Source of the DNA: Streptomyces venezuelae ATCC 10712
GTDB taxonomy: Bacteria; Actinomycetota; Actinomycetes; Streptomycetales; Streptomycetaceae
Direction: 5' to 3'
NCBI RefSeq assembly: GCF_008639165.1
Contig: NZ_CP029197.1
Coordinates: 3,720,001-3,784,000 of the forward strand
DNA: 64,000 nucleotides
Position 1 is the stretch's first letter, and every line of letters starts with the position of its first letter. The translations under genes were made by a program, and so were the position numbers. This document shows, in pieces, positions 51,694 through 59,258 of this stretch. The notes under the pieces are model-generated. The model saw only the letters and a program-made list of their open reading frames with translations, was not told the origin of the DNA and made no database searches.

Positions 51694-51929
51694 CGCGCTG
51701 CGGGCTGCTGGCAGCGCTGCTCGAGCAGCGTCGCCACCTCGCCGACCGTGGCACACGCGGCGAGCTCGTCCTCGTCGACAGCGACGCCCCACTCCTCCTG
51801 GACGATCATGCTCAGTTCGGTCACGGCCAGGGAGTCGAGTCCTGCCGCGTCCGCCGTCGCCTGAGCAGTCACGGCGTCCTCCGGCAGCCTGAGCCGGTCC
51901 ACCAGCGTTTCCCGCAGCCACTCGTACAC
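51690..51929 (-). CDS. Acyl carrier protein
   Basis: A 79-residue carrier. The phosphopantetheine Ser lies in DAAGLDSLAVTELSMIVQ, followed by the acidic recognition helix EEWGVAVDEDELAACATVGE and VATLLEQ. GTG at 51929 is preferred (GGGAGAACC upstream, VYEWLRETLVDRLRL start), giving normal ACP length; ATG at 51950 is an alternative. It is coupled to KAS III by a GTGA overlap and heads the lipid module. Confidence 0.88.
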   Translation of the reverse strand: MYEWLRETLVDRLRLPEDAVTAQATADAAGLDSLAVTELSMIVQEEWGVAVDEDELAACATVGEVATLLEQRCQQPAAR

Positions 51930-52104
51930 GGTTCTCCCTGTTGCTCGCATCCGTTGCCGCGATGGCGCGGCGTTCCGGACCAACGTTCCAGACAGCGATC
52001 TTGGAACGGCGCGGCGACCACTCTCACGGGTGAACGGCCGCGAGGGATTCCCCCGATAGGGGGACGGCACCACGGAACCGCCGAGGCGAGGGGGTGGGAT
52101 CCGC

Positions 52105-52773
52105 TCAGGCCCCCGTCTTGCCCGGCACTTCACATGCGCAGCAGCCCTCGCCCCTCCAGGCGTCGCGGCCTTCCTTGACGGCGATGGCGGCGATGAGCAG
52201 GGCGGCGATGGGGTCGGCCCAGGACCAGCCGAGCGTGGCGTTGAGGACGAGGCCGAGCAGGAGCACGGCGGACAGGTAGGTGCACAGGAGGGTCTGCTTG
52301 GAGTCGGCGACCGCGGAGGCGGAGCCGAGTTCACGGCCGGCACGACGCTGGGCGGCCGACAGGAACGGCATGACGGCGAGGGAGAGGGCGGCGATGACGA
52401 TGCCGGGGACGGAGCGTTCGGCTTCCCCGGTGCCGGTGAGCGCGCGGACGGCGTCGACGGTGACGTACGCGGCGAGCGCGAAGAAGGAGACGGCGATGAT
52501 CCGCAGCGTGCGCTGTTCGCGGGCTTCGCGGACGGCGTGGTCGCGGGCGGAGAACTGCCAGGCGACCGCGGCGGCGGAGGAGACCTCGATGACGGAGTCG
52601 AGGCCGAAGCCGATCAGGGCGGTGGAGGAGGCGAGGGTGCCGGCCGTGAGGGCGACGATCGCCTCGATGACGTTGTAGGTGATCGTCGCGGCGACCAGCA
52701 GGCGTATCCGGCGGGTGAGCACGTCGCGGCGGGCCGGGGAGGGGCCGAGGGTTATCGACATCGCGGCGGTCAT
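52105..52773 (-). CDS. Cation diffusion facilitator-like transporter
   Basis: A 222-residue membrane protein with about six helices resembling the CDF/ZitB transmembrane domain without the C-terminal cytoplasmic domain. ALIGFGLDSVIEVSSAAAVA and ADSKQTLLCTYLSAVLL hold the Asp/His-type metal-site positions. A Cys pair ends the protein (GEGCCACEVPG). It starts 2 bp after the ArsR/CmtR-like gene, forming one operon, so it probably exports the metal sensed by that regulator (Cd, Pb or Zn). Confidence 0.85.
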   Translation of the reverse strand: MTAAMSITLGPSPARRDVLTRRIRLLVAATITYNVIEAIVALTAGTLASSTALIGFGLDSVIEVSSAAAVAWQFSARDHAVREAREQRTLRIIAVSFFALAAYVTVDAVRALTGTGEAERSVPGIVIAALSLAVMPFLSAAQRRAGRELGSASAVADSKQTLLCTYLSAVLLLGLVLNATLGWSWADPIAALLIAAIAVKEGRDAWRGEGCCACEVPGKTGA

Positions 52774-52775
52774 GG

Positions 52776-53111
52776 TCAGCAGCAGCCCTTCTCGTCGGCG
52801 TCCGGGCAGGTGCGGTCGGTCTCCACGGCCACGACAGCGGTGCGCAGGTCGTCCAGCGCGTGGCCGAGCCGCTCGTCGGCGAGCTCGTACCGGGTGCGGC
52901 GGCCGTCGGGGACGGTGACGACCAGGCCGCAGTCGCGCAGGCAGGCGAGGTGGTTCGACAGCCGGGTCCGGGAGACGCCGATCGCGTCGGCGAGGTCGGC
53001 CGGGTAGGCGGGGGCATCGCAGAGGGCGAGCAGGATGCGGCAGCGGATCGGGTCGGCGAGGGCACGGCCGAACCGGGCGAGCACGTCGATGTCGGAGGCA
53101 ACAGTGAGCAC
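52776..53111 (-). CDS. ArsR/SmtB-family metal sensor, CmtR-like
   Basis: A 111-residue winged-helix repressor. VLTVASDIDVLARFGRALAD begins the CmtR-type sequence. The recognition helix holds VSRTRLSNHLACLRDCGLVV, whose two Cys match the CmtR Cd/Pb ligands, and a C-terminal Cys (DRTCPDADEKGCC) supplies the third. GTG 53111 sits 6 bp after TACTAT, so the message is probably leaderless. A perfect 14-bp palindrome lies just upstream. It likely senses cadmium, lead or a similar soft metal and controls the coupled CDF-type gene. Confidence 0.88.
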   Translation of the reverse strand: MLTVASDIDVLARFGRALADPIRCRILLALCDAPAYPADLADAIGVSRTRLSNHLACLRDCGLVVTVPDGRRTRYELADERLGHALDDLRTAVVAVETDRTCPDADEKGCC

Positions 53112-53117
53112 ACGCCG

Positions 53118-53144
53118 ATAGTACACAGAATCCTGAATTCAGGA
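53118..53144 (-). promoter_or_regulatory. CmtR-like promoter and 14-bp palindromic operator
   Basis: The perfect palindrome TCCTGAATTCAGGA (53131-53144) lies in the spacer/-35 region immediately upstream of the -10-like TACTAT (53118-53123 on the minus strand). The arrangement is that of a repressor operator overlapping its own promoter. Confidence 0.75.
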
Positions 53145-53301
53145 AACCGTGGATCGTGTCGATCGGTCCGCACGGCCGGGCATCGGTTTGCGACCGCTCC
53201 TGCCCCCTAGGTGCGAGGGACCAGTGGCGGGAGTTGCCAGGTGCCGTCGAACCTCACCAAGCCCTGAACATCGCGCCGCCGCGACGCCCCGGCTCGGCCC
53301 C

Positions 53302-54534
53302 TCAGGCCGCCGGAGCGTCGCGCAGGCCTGTTCTCGTCGCCAGGACGGCGGCCACGGCGGAACTGCCGGCGAGTGCGGCGAACAGTCCGCTGTAGCCGCC
53401 CAGCGCTCCGGCCAGGGCGGCTCCGGCCCACGGGGCGAGGGCGGCCGCGAGGGTGGCCGGGGCCGCGAGGAGGGCGGAGAGGCGGCCGTAGTGGGTGGCG
53501 CCCCAGCGGTCGGTGACGGCGGTCGCGTGGAGGAGGGTGAGGTTGCCCCGTACGACTCCGGCGAGGACGGAGAGCAGAGCGAGGAGCGCGATCGGGCCGG
53601 GGACCAGGGCGAGGGCCGCGGTGGTGGCGCCGCCGAGGGCGATCAGGACGGCGGTGCGGGTGGTGACCGTGGTGCGGGCGGCGAGGGAGGCGTAGAGAGT
53701 GCGGCCGAGCGTCTGGCCGGCGCCGCCGAGGCCGAGCGCCCAGGCTGCGGCGGTCGGGCTCGCGCCGCGTTCTTCGAGGAGCGGTACGAGGCCGATGACG
53801 ACGGCGTACATGGCGAAGCCGGAGAGGGTGAACGCGGTGGCGAGCAGGACGAAGGGGCGGGTGCGGGCGGTTCCGTCCGCTCCGGCGGGCCGCGCGGATT
53901 CCTGGCCCGGCGTTGCGGGCGGCCAGGGGGCCCGGAGGGCGAGCGCGTGGGCGGGGATCGTGATCGCGGCGAGGACGGCGGCCAGGACCAGGTAGGTGGC
54001 GCGCCAGTCCAGACGCTCGGCGAGGGCGGCGGTGAGCGGGGCGAAGGCGGTGGAGGCGAGGCCGCCGGCGAGGGTCACGATCGTGAGGGCGCGGACCCGG
54101 TCGGGTCCCCACCAGCGGGTGAGGGCTGCGAAGGCGGGCTGGTAGAAGGTGGCGGCCATGGCGATGCCCGCCAGGGCCCAAGCCGCGTAGAACGCCGCGA
54201 GGTTGGGGGCGGCTGCCACGGCCGGCAGGGCCACGGCGGCGAGGACGGAACCCGCTGTCATGACGAGGTGCGGGCCGCGCCGGTCCAGGACTCGGCCGAT
54301 CGGCACGCTCGCCGCCGCCGAGACGAGAAGGGCCAGGGAGAAGGCGCCCGTGACCGTGCCCGCCGACCAGCCGGTGTCCGCGGTGATCCGGGACAGGAGG
54401 ACGGGGAAGGCGTAGTAGACGATGCCCCAGCCGGCGATCTGGGTGACGCACAGCGCGGGCAGCACGGCGCGGGGCCGCGACCGGACGCCCGTTCCGGTCG
54501 CCGCCCCGTCCGAGCGGGTGGTCAGACCGGGCAT
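53302..54534 (-). CDS. MFS transporter of the arsenic cluster
   Basis: A 410-residue MFS protein with about 12 hydrophobic segments. VLPALCVTQIAGWGIVYYAF and VPIGRVLDRRGPHLVMTAG (motif A region) are clear. ATG at 54534 shares one base with the flavoprotein stop (TGATG), so the two are translationally coupled. Because the operon is divergent from an As(III)-type ArsR, the natural reading is export of an arsenic compound, perhaps an organoarsenical. It is not ArsB, Acr3 or ArsP by sequence character. The substrate is inference. Confidence 0.85.
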   Translation of the reverse strand: MPGLTTRSDGAATGTGVRSRPRAVLPALCVTQIAGWGIVYYAFPVLLSRITADTGWSAGTVTGAFSLALLVSAAASVPIGRVLDRRGPHLVMTAGSVLAAVALPAVAAAPNLAAFYAAWALAGIAMAATFYQPAFAALTRWWGPDRVRALTIVTLAGGLASTAFAPLTAALAERLDWRATYLVLAAVLAAITIPAHALALRAPWPPATPGQESARPAGADGTARTRPFVLLATAFTLSGFAMYAVVIGLVPLLEERGASPTAAAWALGLGGAGQTLGRTLYASLAARTTVTTRTAVLIALGGATTAALALVPGPIALLALLSVLAGVVRGNLTLLHATAVTDRWGATHYGRLSALLAAPATLAAALAPWAGAALAGALGGYSGLFAALAGSSAVAAVLATRTGLRDAPAA

Positions 54535-55916
54535 CAGCCGCAGGAGGGCGCGGCGTTGGTGCTGCCGAGCTGGACCAGCGCGGGAGCGGCGGGGGCGCAG
54601 CAGCCTCCGCCGTCGGCGCCCTGGGCGGTGTCCTGCTGGTCGGCGTCCGGCTGGTCGAAGAGGCCGGCGCCGCCGCAGACGCCGGTCTCCGGGAGGACGA
54701 GTTCGACGCGTTCGGCCGACTCGTGGTCGCCGGCGATGGCGGCGACGACGGAGCGGACCTGCTCGTAGCCGCTGAGGGCGAGGAAGGTGGGGGCGCGGCC
54801 GTACGACTTCATGCCGACCAGGTAGACGCCCTGCTCCGGGTGGGACAGCTCCTTCACGCCGTGCGGGTAGACGGTGCCGCAGGAGTGCTGGTTGGGGTCG
54901 ATGAGCGGGGCGAGTTCGACGGGGGCCTGGAGGCGCTCGTCCAGGCCGAGGCGGAGCTCGGAGAGGAAGGACAGGTCGGGGCGGAAGCCGGTGAGGACGA
55001 TGACCTCGTCGACCGGGTCGAGACGGCGGCCGTCCTCGGCCACGAGCACGAGCCGCTCGCCGTCGCGCTCGATCGCCTCCGTACGGAAGCCGGTCACGGC
55101 GTCCGCGTGACCCTCGTCCACGGCGGCCTTGGCGGCGAGACCCAGCGCGCCACGTGCCGGGAGCTGGTCGGCCGTGCCACCGCCGAAGGTCGAGCCGGAG
55201 ATGCCGCGGCGCAGGATCCACACCGCCTTCGTGCCTTCTTCCTCCCGAGCCAGGTCCGCGAACGAGGCGAGGGCGGTGAAGGCAGAGGCGCCGGAGCCGA
55301 TGACGGCAACGCGCTTGCCCGCGTAACGGGCGCGGACGGCCGGGTCCTTGAGGTCGGGGACGCGGTACGAGACGCGGTCCGCGGCGGCCTTCTCGCCGAG
55401 GGCCGGGAGGCCCGAGGCTCCGGCCGGGCTCGGGAGGGTCCACGTACCCGAGGCGTCGATGACCGCGCGGGCGAAGATCCGCTCCTCGCGGCCGTCGGCG
55501 TGGGTGACGTGGACGACGAACGGCTGGGTCTCGCGGTCGGCGTCGACGATCCGGTCCCGGCCGGCCCGCGAGACGCCGGTGACCGTGGCGCCCAGGCGGA
55601 CCTTGTCGCCGAGGACGGCGGCGAGCGGCTGGAGGTAGTCGGCCGCCCAGTCGCCGCCCGTCGGGTACGTCTTCGCGTCGGGCTTCACCCAGCCGGTCGG
55701 CGCGAGGAGCTTCTCCGCCGCCGGGTCGGTGACCTCGCCCCAGGTGGAGAACAGCCGGACGTGCGCCCACTCGCGCACCGCCGCGCCGGCGGCCGGACCG
55801 GCCTCCAGGACCAGCGGTTCGAGGCCACGGTCGACGAGGTGGGCGGCGGCGGCCAGACCCGCGGGCCCGGCACCGATCACGAGGACGGGCAGCTGGTCGG
55901 TGGCGATGGCGTTCAC
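54534..55916 (-). CDS. FAD/NAD(P)-dependent oxidoreductase with Cys-rich tail (arsenic-associated)
   Basis: A 460-residue two-dinucleotide-fold flavoprotein. FAD motif VLVIGAGPAGLAAAAHLVDR, second nucleotide motif VAVIGSGASAFTALASFADL, and VIVLTGFRPDLSFLSELRLG. The last 60 residues are Cys-rich (PETGVCGGAGLF, GGGCCAPAAP, SCG), unusual for the family and suited to binding As(III) or another soft metal. GTG at 55916 follows AGAGGGGAACC. It lies divergent from ArsR and coupled to the MFS gene. Monooxygenase or reductase activity on an arsenical is likely but unproven. Confidence 0.82.
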   Translation of the reverse strand: MNAIATDQLPVLVIGAGPAGLAAAAHLVDRGLEPLVLEAGPAAGAAVREWAHVRLFSTWGEVTDPAAEKLLAPTGWVKPDAKTYPTGGDWAADYLQPLAAVLGDKVRLGATVTGVSRAGRDRIVDADRETQPFVVHVTHADGREERIFARAVIDASGTWTLPSPAGASGLPALGEKAAADRVSYRVPDLKDPAVRARYAGKRVAVIGSGASAFTALASFADLAREEEGTKAVWILRRGISGSTFGGGTADQLPARGALGLAAKAAVDEGHADAVTGFRTEAIERDGERLVLVAEDGRRLDPVDEVIVLTGFRPDLSFLSELRLGLDERLQAPVELAPLIDPNQHSCGTVYPHGVKELSHPEQGVYLVGMKSYGRAPTFLALSGYEQVRSVVAAIAGDHESAERVELVLPETGVCGGAGLFDQPDADQQDTAQGADGGGCCAPAAPALVQLGSTNAAPSCG

Positions 55917-55987
55917 GACGGTTCCCCTCTTTGCTTCGACACCTGTCGATGTCTTGTGCGGCCAGGATGGCACTTGCATCGACGAGC

Positions 55988-56082
55988 GTCAACATAGACA
56001 TTCATCGAAATTCGAGAGTTCAGAGCGTCCGGGGCGACCGGAACACCCCTGGGCGACTGGTTCGACATGTGTCAACATAGAC
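55988..56082. promoter_or_regulatory. Duplicated ArsR operator GTCAACATAGAC
   Basis: GTCAACATAGAC occurs at 55988-55999 and again at 56071-56082, flanking the divergent promoters of the flavoprotein/MFS and arsR/arsN units. The second copy ends 3 bp before the arsR ATG. Flanking cgatg/catcg elements add dyad symmetry. A repressor controlling both directions is the natural reading. Confidence 0.75.
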
Positions 56083-56084
56083 GC

Positions 56085-56447
56085 ATGTCGAATGCCCCCG
56101 TGTTGCCGCTGATCCAGCCCGAGGCCGCCGCCTGCTGCCCGCCGCTGAACGAGCGCCCGCTGACCTCCGAGGAGGCCGAGCGCACCGCCAGGATGTTCAA
56201 GGCCCTCGGCGATCCGGTCCGCCTGCGGCTCTTCTCCGCGGTCGCCTCCCACGAGGGCGGCGAGGCGTGCGTCTGCGACATCTCCGACGTCGGCGTCTCC
56301 CAGCCGACCGTCTCCCACCACCTGAAGAAGCTGAAGGAAGCCGGGCTGCTCTCCTCCGAGCGGCGCGGAACCTGGGTGTACTACCGCGTCGAGCCGGCCG
56401 TCCTCGCGGCGATGGGCGCGCTCCTCACCAAGGCGGCCGCCGCGTGA
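56085..56447 (+). CDS. arsR: ArsR-family arsenite-responsive repressor (CxC type)
   Basis: A 120-residue winged-helix repressor. The As(III) site is EACVCDISDVGVSQPTVSHH, equivalent to the ELCVCDL helix of E. coli ArsR. An extra N-terminal Cys pair (AACCPPLNERPL) may add a third ligand. The wing is SSERRGTWVYYRV. ATG at 56085 immediately follows the second operator repeat, so the transcript is very short-leadered or leaderless. It overlaps the next gene by 4 bp. Confidence 0.93.
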   Translation: MSNAPVLPLIQPEAAACCPPLNERPLTSEEAERTARMFKALGDPVRLRLFSAVASHEGGEACVCDISDVGVSQPTVSHHLKKLKEAGLLSSERRGTWVYYRVEPAVLAAMGALLTKAAAA

Positions 56448-56947
56448 CGGCGTCCACCGCGACCGTCGTACCGCTCACGCCCGCACACGCGGCGCAGGTC
56501 GTCGCGATCTACCAGGCCGGGATCGACGAGGGCAACGCCACCTTCGAGACCACCGCCCCCACCTGGGAGCAGTTCGACGCCGCCAAGCTGCCCGAGCACC
56601 GCTTCGCCTCCGTCGACGAGACCGGCCGGGTCCTGGGGTGGGTCGCCGCGACCAAGGTCTCCGACCGGTGCGCGTACGCGGGCGTCGTCGAGCACTCCGT
56701 CTACGTGCACCCCGACGCGCGGGGGCGGGGCGTCGCCTCCGCCCTCCTCAAGGCGCTCGTCGAATCCACCGAGGCGGCCGGGATCTGGACGATCCAGTCC
56801 GGGATCTTCCCCGAGAACGCCGCCAGCCTCGCCGTCCATGAGCGGGCCGGCTTCCGGGTCATCGGCACCCGCGAGCGCATCGGCCGCCACAACGGCCGCT
56901 GGCGCGACACCGTCCTCGTCGAGCGCCGCAGCCCCCACATCGACTGA
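56444..56947 (+). CDS. arsN: GNAT N-acetyltransferase, ArsN1/PAT-like
   Basis: A 167-residue GNAT enzyme. Motif A is VYVHPDARGRGVASALLKAL, with the PAT-type AGIDEGNATFETTAPTWEQF at the N-terminus and ENAASLAVHERAGFRVIGTR plus GRHNGRWRDTVLVER at the C-terminus. This matches phosphinothricin acetyltransferases and their arsenic-cluster relatives ArsN1, which acetylate the arsenic antibiotic arsinothricin. GTG overlaps the arsR stop (GTGA), so it is co-regulated with arsenic. The substrate choice between arsinothricin and phosphinothricin needs testing. Confidence 0.85.
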   Translation: MTASTATVVPLTPAHAAQVVAIYQAGIDEGNATFETTAPTWEQFDAAKLPEHRFASVDETGRVLGWVAATKVSDRCAYAGVVEHSVYVHPDARGRGVASALLKALVESTEAAGIWTIQSGIFPENAASLAVHERAGFRVIGTRERIGRHNGRWRDTVLVERRSPHID

Positions 56948-56968
56948 CCGTCGGGCGCAGGGTGCGCC

Positions 56969-58036
56969 CTAGCTCGAGCCGCCTGCCAGGAGGGAGGCGA
57001 TCGCCCGGGCGGCTTCTCGCGCCGGGCGGCCGACGCCGATGAGGGTGGCCGAGGCGGGGCCGGTCCAGTCGCCGTAGCCGAGCAGGTGGAGGCGGGGCTC
57101 GTCCACGGCCTGGGTGCCGGTCGTGGGGATGCGGCCGCGTGCGCCGCGCAGGCCGAGCGGGGCGAGGTGGGAGAGGGCGGGGCGGAAGCCCGTGCACCAG
57201 ATGACCGCGTCCGCCTCCGCCGTGGTCCCGTCCACCCACGCGACGCCGGCCGCGGTCATCCGGTCGAACATCGGCTGGGCCTTGAGCAGGCCGGCGTCGC
57301 GGGCGGCGCGTACGGGCGGTACGGCCACGATGTCGCCGAGGGAGGCCACGCCTCCGGTGTCGGTGCGGCCCTCGTCGAGGGCGCGGCGGCGCGCGGTGGC
57401 GTGGTCGAAGAGGGCGCGGCCGTCGATGTCGTCGGCCAGATAGCGGGGTTCGCGCAGGGTGACCCAGGTCAGGTGGGCGGCGTGGGCGAGGTCGGCGGGG
57501 ATCTGGGCGCCGGAGTTGCCGCCCCCGACGACGATCACCTGCTGTCCGGCGAACGCTGCCGGGTTCTCGTACGCGACGGTGTGGAGCTGGGCGCCCCGGA
57601 AGTCCGCACGGCCGGGGATCGCGGGGACGAAGGGGCGTGACCAGGTGCCGGTGGCGCTGACGACGGCCCGTGCCCGCCACGTACCGGAGTCGGTCTCCAC
57701 GCGCAGGAGTTCGCCGTCGCGGTGGACGCCGGTGACGCGTACGGGCCGCACGGCGGGGAGTTCGTACCGCTGCTCGTACTCGGTGAGGTACGCGACGACG
57801 TGCGCCGCGTCCGGGTACGTCTCCCCCGGCTGCGGCGGCATGAGCCGGCCCGGCAGCGAGGAGTACGCGGCCGGGGAGAACAAGTGAAGGGAGTCCCAGG
57901 TGTGCCGCCAGGCCCCGCCGGGGGCCGCACCGGCGTCGAGGACCACGAAGTCCAGCCCGAGGCGGCGCAGGTGGTAGCCGGCGGCGAGCCCGGACTGGCC
58001 GCCGCCGATCACCACCACGTCCACGGCCTGGGTCAC
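56969..58036 (-). CDS. arsO: Flavin-dependent monooxygenase, ArsO-like
   Basis: A 355-residue flavoprotein. FAD motif VVVIGGGQSGLAAGYHLRRL, NADPH motif VIVVGGGNSGAQIPADLAHA, and the family segment FDHATARRRALDEGRTDTGG. This is the ArsO/CzcO-like monooxygenase class repeatedly found in actinobacterial arsenic clusters. Its GTG overlaps the aquaporin stop by 4 bp, so it belongs to an arsR2-aquaporin-arsO operon. The reaction is not established; oxidation of a trivalent or organic arsenical is the usual suggestion. Confidence 0.85.
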   Translation of the reverse strand: MTQAVDVVVIGGGQSGLAAGYHLRRLGLDFVVLDAGAAPGGAWRHTWDSLHLFSPAAYSSLPGRLMPPQPGETYPDAAHVVAYLTEYEQRYELPAVRPVRVTGVHRDGELLRVETDSGTWRARAVVSATGTWSRPFVPAIPGRADFRGAQLHTVAYENPAAFAGQQVIVVGGGNSGAQIPADLAHAAHLTWVTLREPRYLADDIDGRALFDHATARRRALDEGRTDTGGVASLGDIVAVPPVRAARDAGLLKAQPMFDRMTAAGVAWVDGTTAEADAVIWCTGFRPALSHLAPLGLRGARGRIPTTGTQAVDEPRLHLLGYGDWTGPASATLIGVGRPAREAARAIASLLAGGSS

Positions 58037-58803
58037 CCGGCGTTCGCCTTCCCGCGCGGGAAGATGACCGCGACCAGGGCGAGGCCCACGACCGCGCCGA
58101 TCAGCTGCATGCCGATGAACCCCGGCACGGAGCCGGGAGCGATGCCCGCGAAGGTGTCGGTGAACGCACGACCGATCGTCACCGCCGGGTTCGCGAAGGA
58201 CGTCGACGAGGTGAACCAGTACGCGGCGCCGATGTACGAGGCGACCGCGACGGGCGCGAAGCGGAGCCGGTCGGTACGGGCCAGGCCGAAGATCAGCAGG
58301 ATCAGGCCGGCGGTCGCGACGACCTCGCCGAGGAGCAGGTTGCCGGCCGAGCGGTCGTGGGTGGACCACTTCACCAGCGGCTCGCCGAACATCGCGTCCG
58401 CCAGGATCGCGCCCGCTATCGCGCCGGCGACCTGGGAGGGGACGTAGACGGCGAGCTCGCGGGCGTCGACCCCCGCGCCGCCGCGGCGGGCGGTCCACCA
58501 CTCGGCGAGGGTGACGGCCGGGTTGAAGTGCGCGCCGGAGACCGGGCCGAGGAGGGCGATCAGGACGCCGAGGCCGAAGACGGTGGCGGTGGAGTTCGCC
58601 AGCAACTGCAGGCCCACGTCCTCGGTGAGCCCGGTGGCCTGGATGCCGGAGCCGACCACGATCGCCACCAGCGCGGCGGTGCCCACGAGCTCGGCGGCGG
58701 CTCGGGCGACGAGCGGGGTACGGGGCGGGGTGGCGCCGGGCGCGGGCTGCGGCGGCGCGTCGGCGGCCATGGCGTCGCTCGCGGCGGGCTCGGTGGCGGT
58801 CAC
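58033..58803 (-). CDS. Aquaporin/MIP family channel (AqpS-like)
   Basis: A 256-residue major intrinsic protein with six helices and two intact NPA boxes: AHFNPAVTLAEWW and FANPAVTIGRAF. Position between arsR2 and an arsO-like gene matches the AqpS arrangement known from Sinorhizobium, where an aquaglyceroporin lets As(III), formed by arsenate reductase, leave the cell down its gradient. This could substitute for the missing ArsB/Acr3 efflux pump. Confidence 0.9.
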   Translation of the reverse strand: MTATEPAASDAMAADAPPQPAPGATPPRTPLVARAAAELVGTAALVAIVVGSGIQATGLTEDVGLQLLANSTATVFGLGVLIALLGPVSGAHFNPAVTLAEWWTARRGGAGVDARELAVYVPSQVAGAIAGAILADAMFGEPLVKWSTHDRSAGNLLLGEVVATAGLILLIFGLARTDRLRFAPVAVASYIGAAYWFTSSTSFANPAVTIGRAFTDTFAGIAPGSVPGFIGMQLIGAVVGLALVAVIFPRGKANAG

Positions 58804-58837
58804 GGGCGGGGTCTCCTCGGGCAGGTGAGACGAGAGG

Positions 58838-59146
58838 CTACGGGCAGGCTCTCTTGGTGTCGGCGTGGGCGCGTGCGGCTGCGGCCAGGTCGGCGAACCG
58901 GCCGGCCAGGGCTTCGATGACGTCGGGCTTGAGCCGGTAGTAGGTGAACCGGCCGCAGGGTTCCGTCTCCACGACCCCGGCCTCGCGCAGGACTCTCAGG
59001 TGGTTGGAGAGGTTGGTCTGCTTCGCACCGGTCTCCTCGACGAGGTGGGTGGTGCACAGCGTCTCGCGGGCGAGCAGGGTCACGATCTGGAGGCGCAGGG
59101 GATCACCCAGCACCCGGATCAGATCAGTATCGACTGACGTCATCAT
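58838..59146 (-). CDS. arsR: ArsR-family repressor (second arsenic sensor)
   Basis: A 102-residue winged-helix repressor. LIRVLGDPLRLQIVTLLARE, the recognition helix region GAKQTNLSNHLRVLREAGVV, and wing VETEPCGRFTYYRL. Cys residues lie at ETLCTTHL, EPCGRF and the C-terminal RACP, spaced for a three-thiolate As(III) site different from the CxC type of the other ArsR. It is divergent from arsC and leads the aquaporin-arsO operon. The start may be the second ATG codon. Confidence 0.9.
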   Translation of the reverse strand: MMTSVDTDLIRVLGDPLRLQIVTLLARETLCTTHLVEETGAKQTNLSNHLRVLREAGVVETEPCGRFTYYRLKPDVIEALAGRFADLAAAARAHADTKRACP

Positions 59147-59180
59147 GGACTGATACTGTCACATCACCCTGGACTGATAC
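59146..59180. promoter_or_regulatory. Direct-repeat operator TGGACTGATAC between arsR2 and arsC
   Basis: TGGACTGATAC occurs at 59146-59156 and 59170-59180, 24 bp apart, in the divergent promoter region. The first copy touches the arsR2 start. It differs from the operator of the other ArsR, implying separate specificity. Confidence 0.65.
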
Positions 59181-59258
59181 CAGCCTGGGCTGACCTCGCT
59201 CGGCGGCGAGGCGGACGACACCGGCCGCTCCCCGTACTGCCCCTTTAAGGAAGAACCG

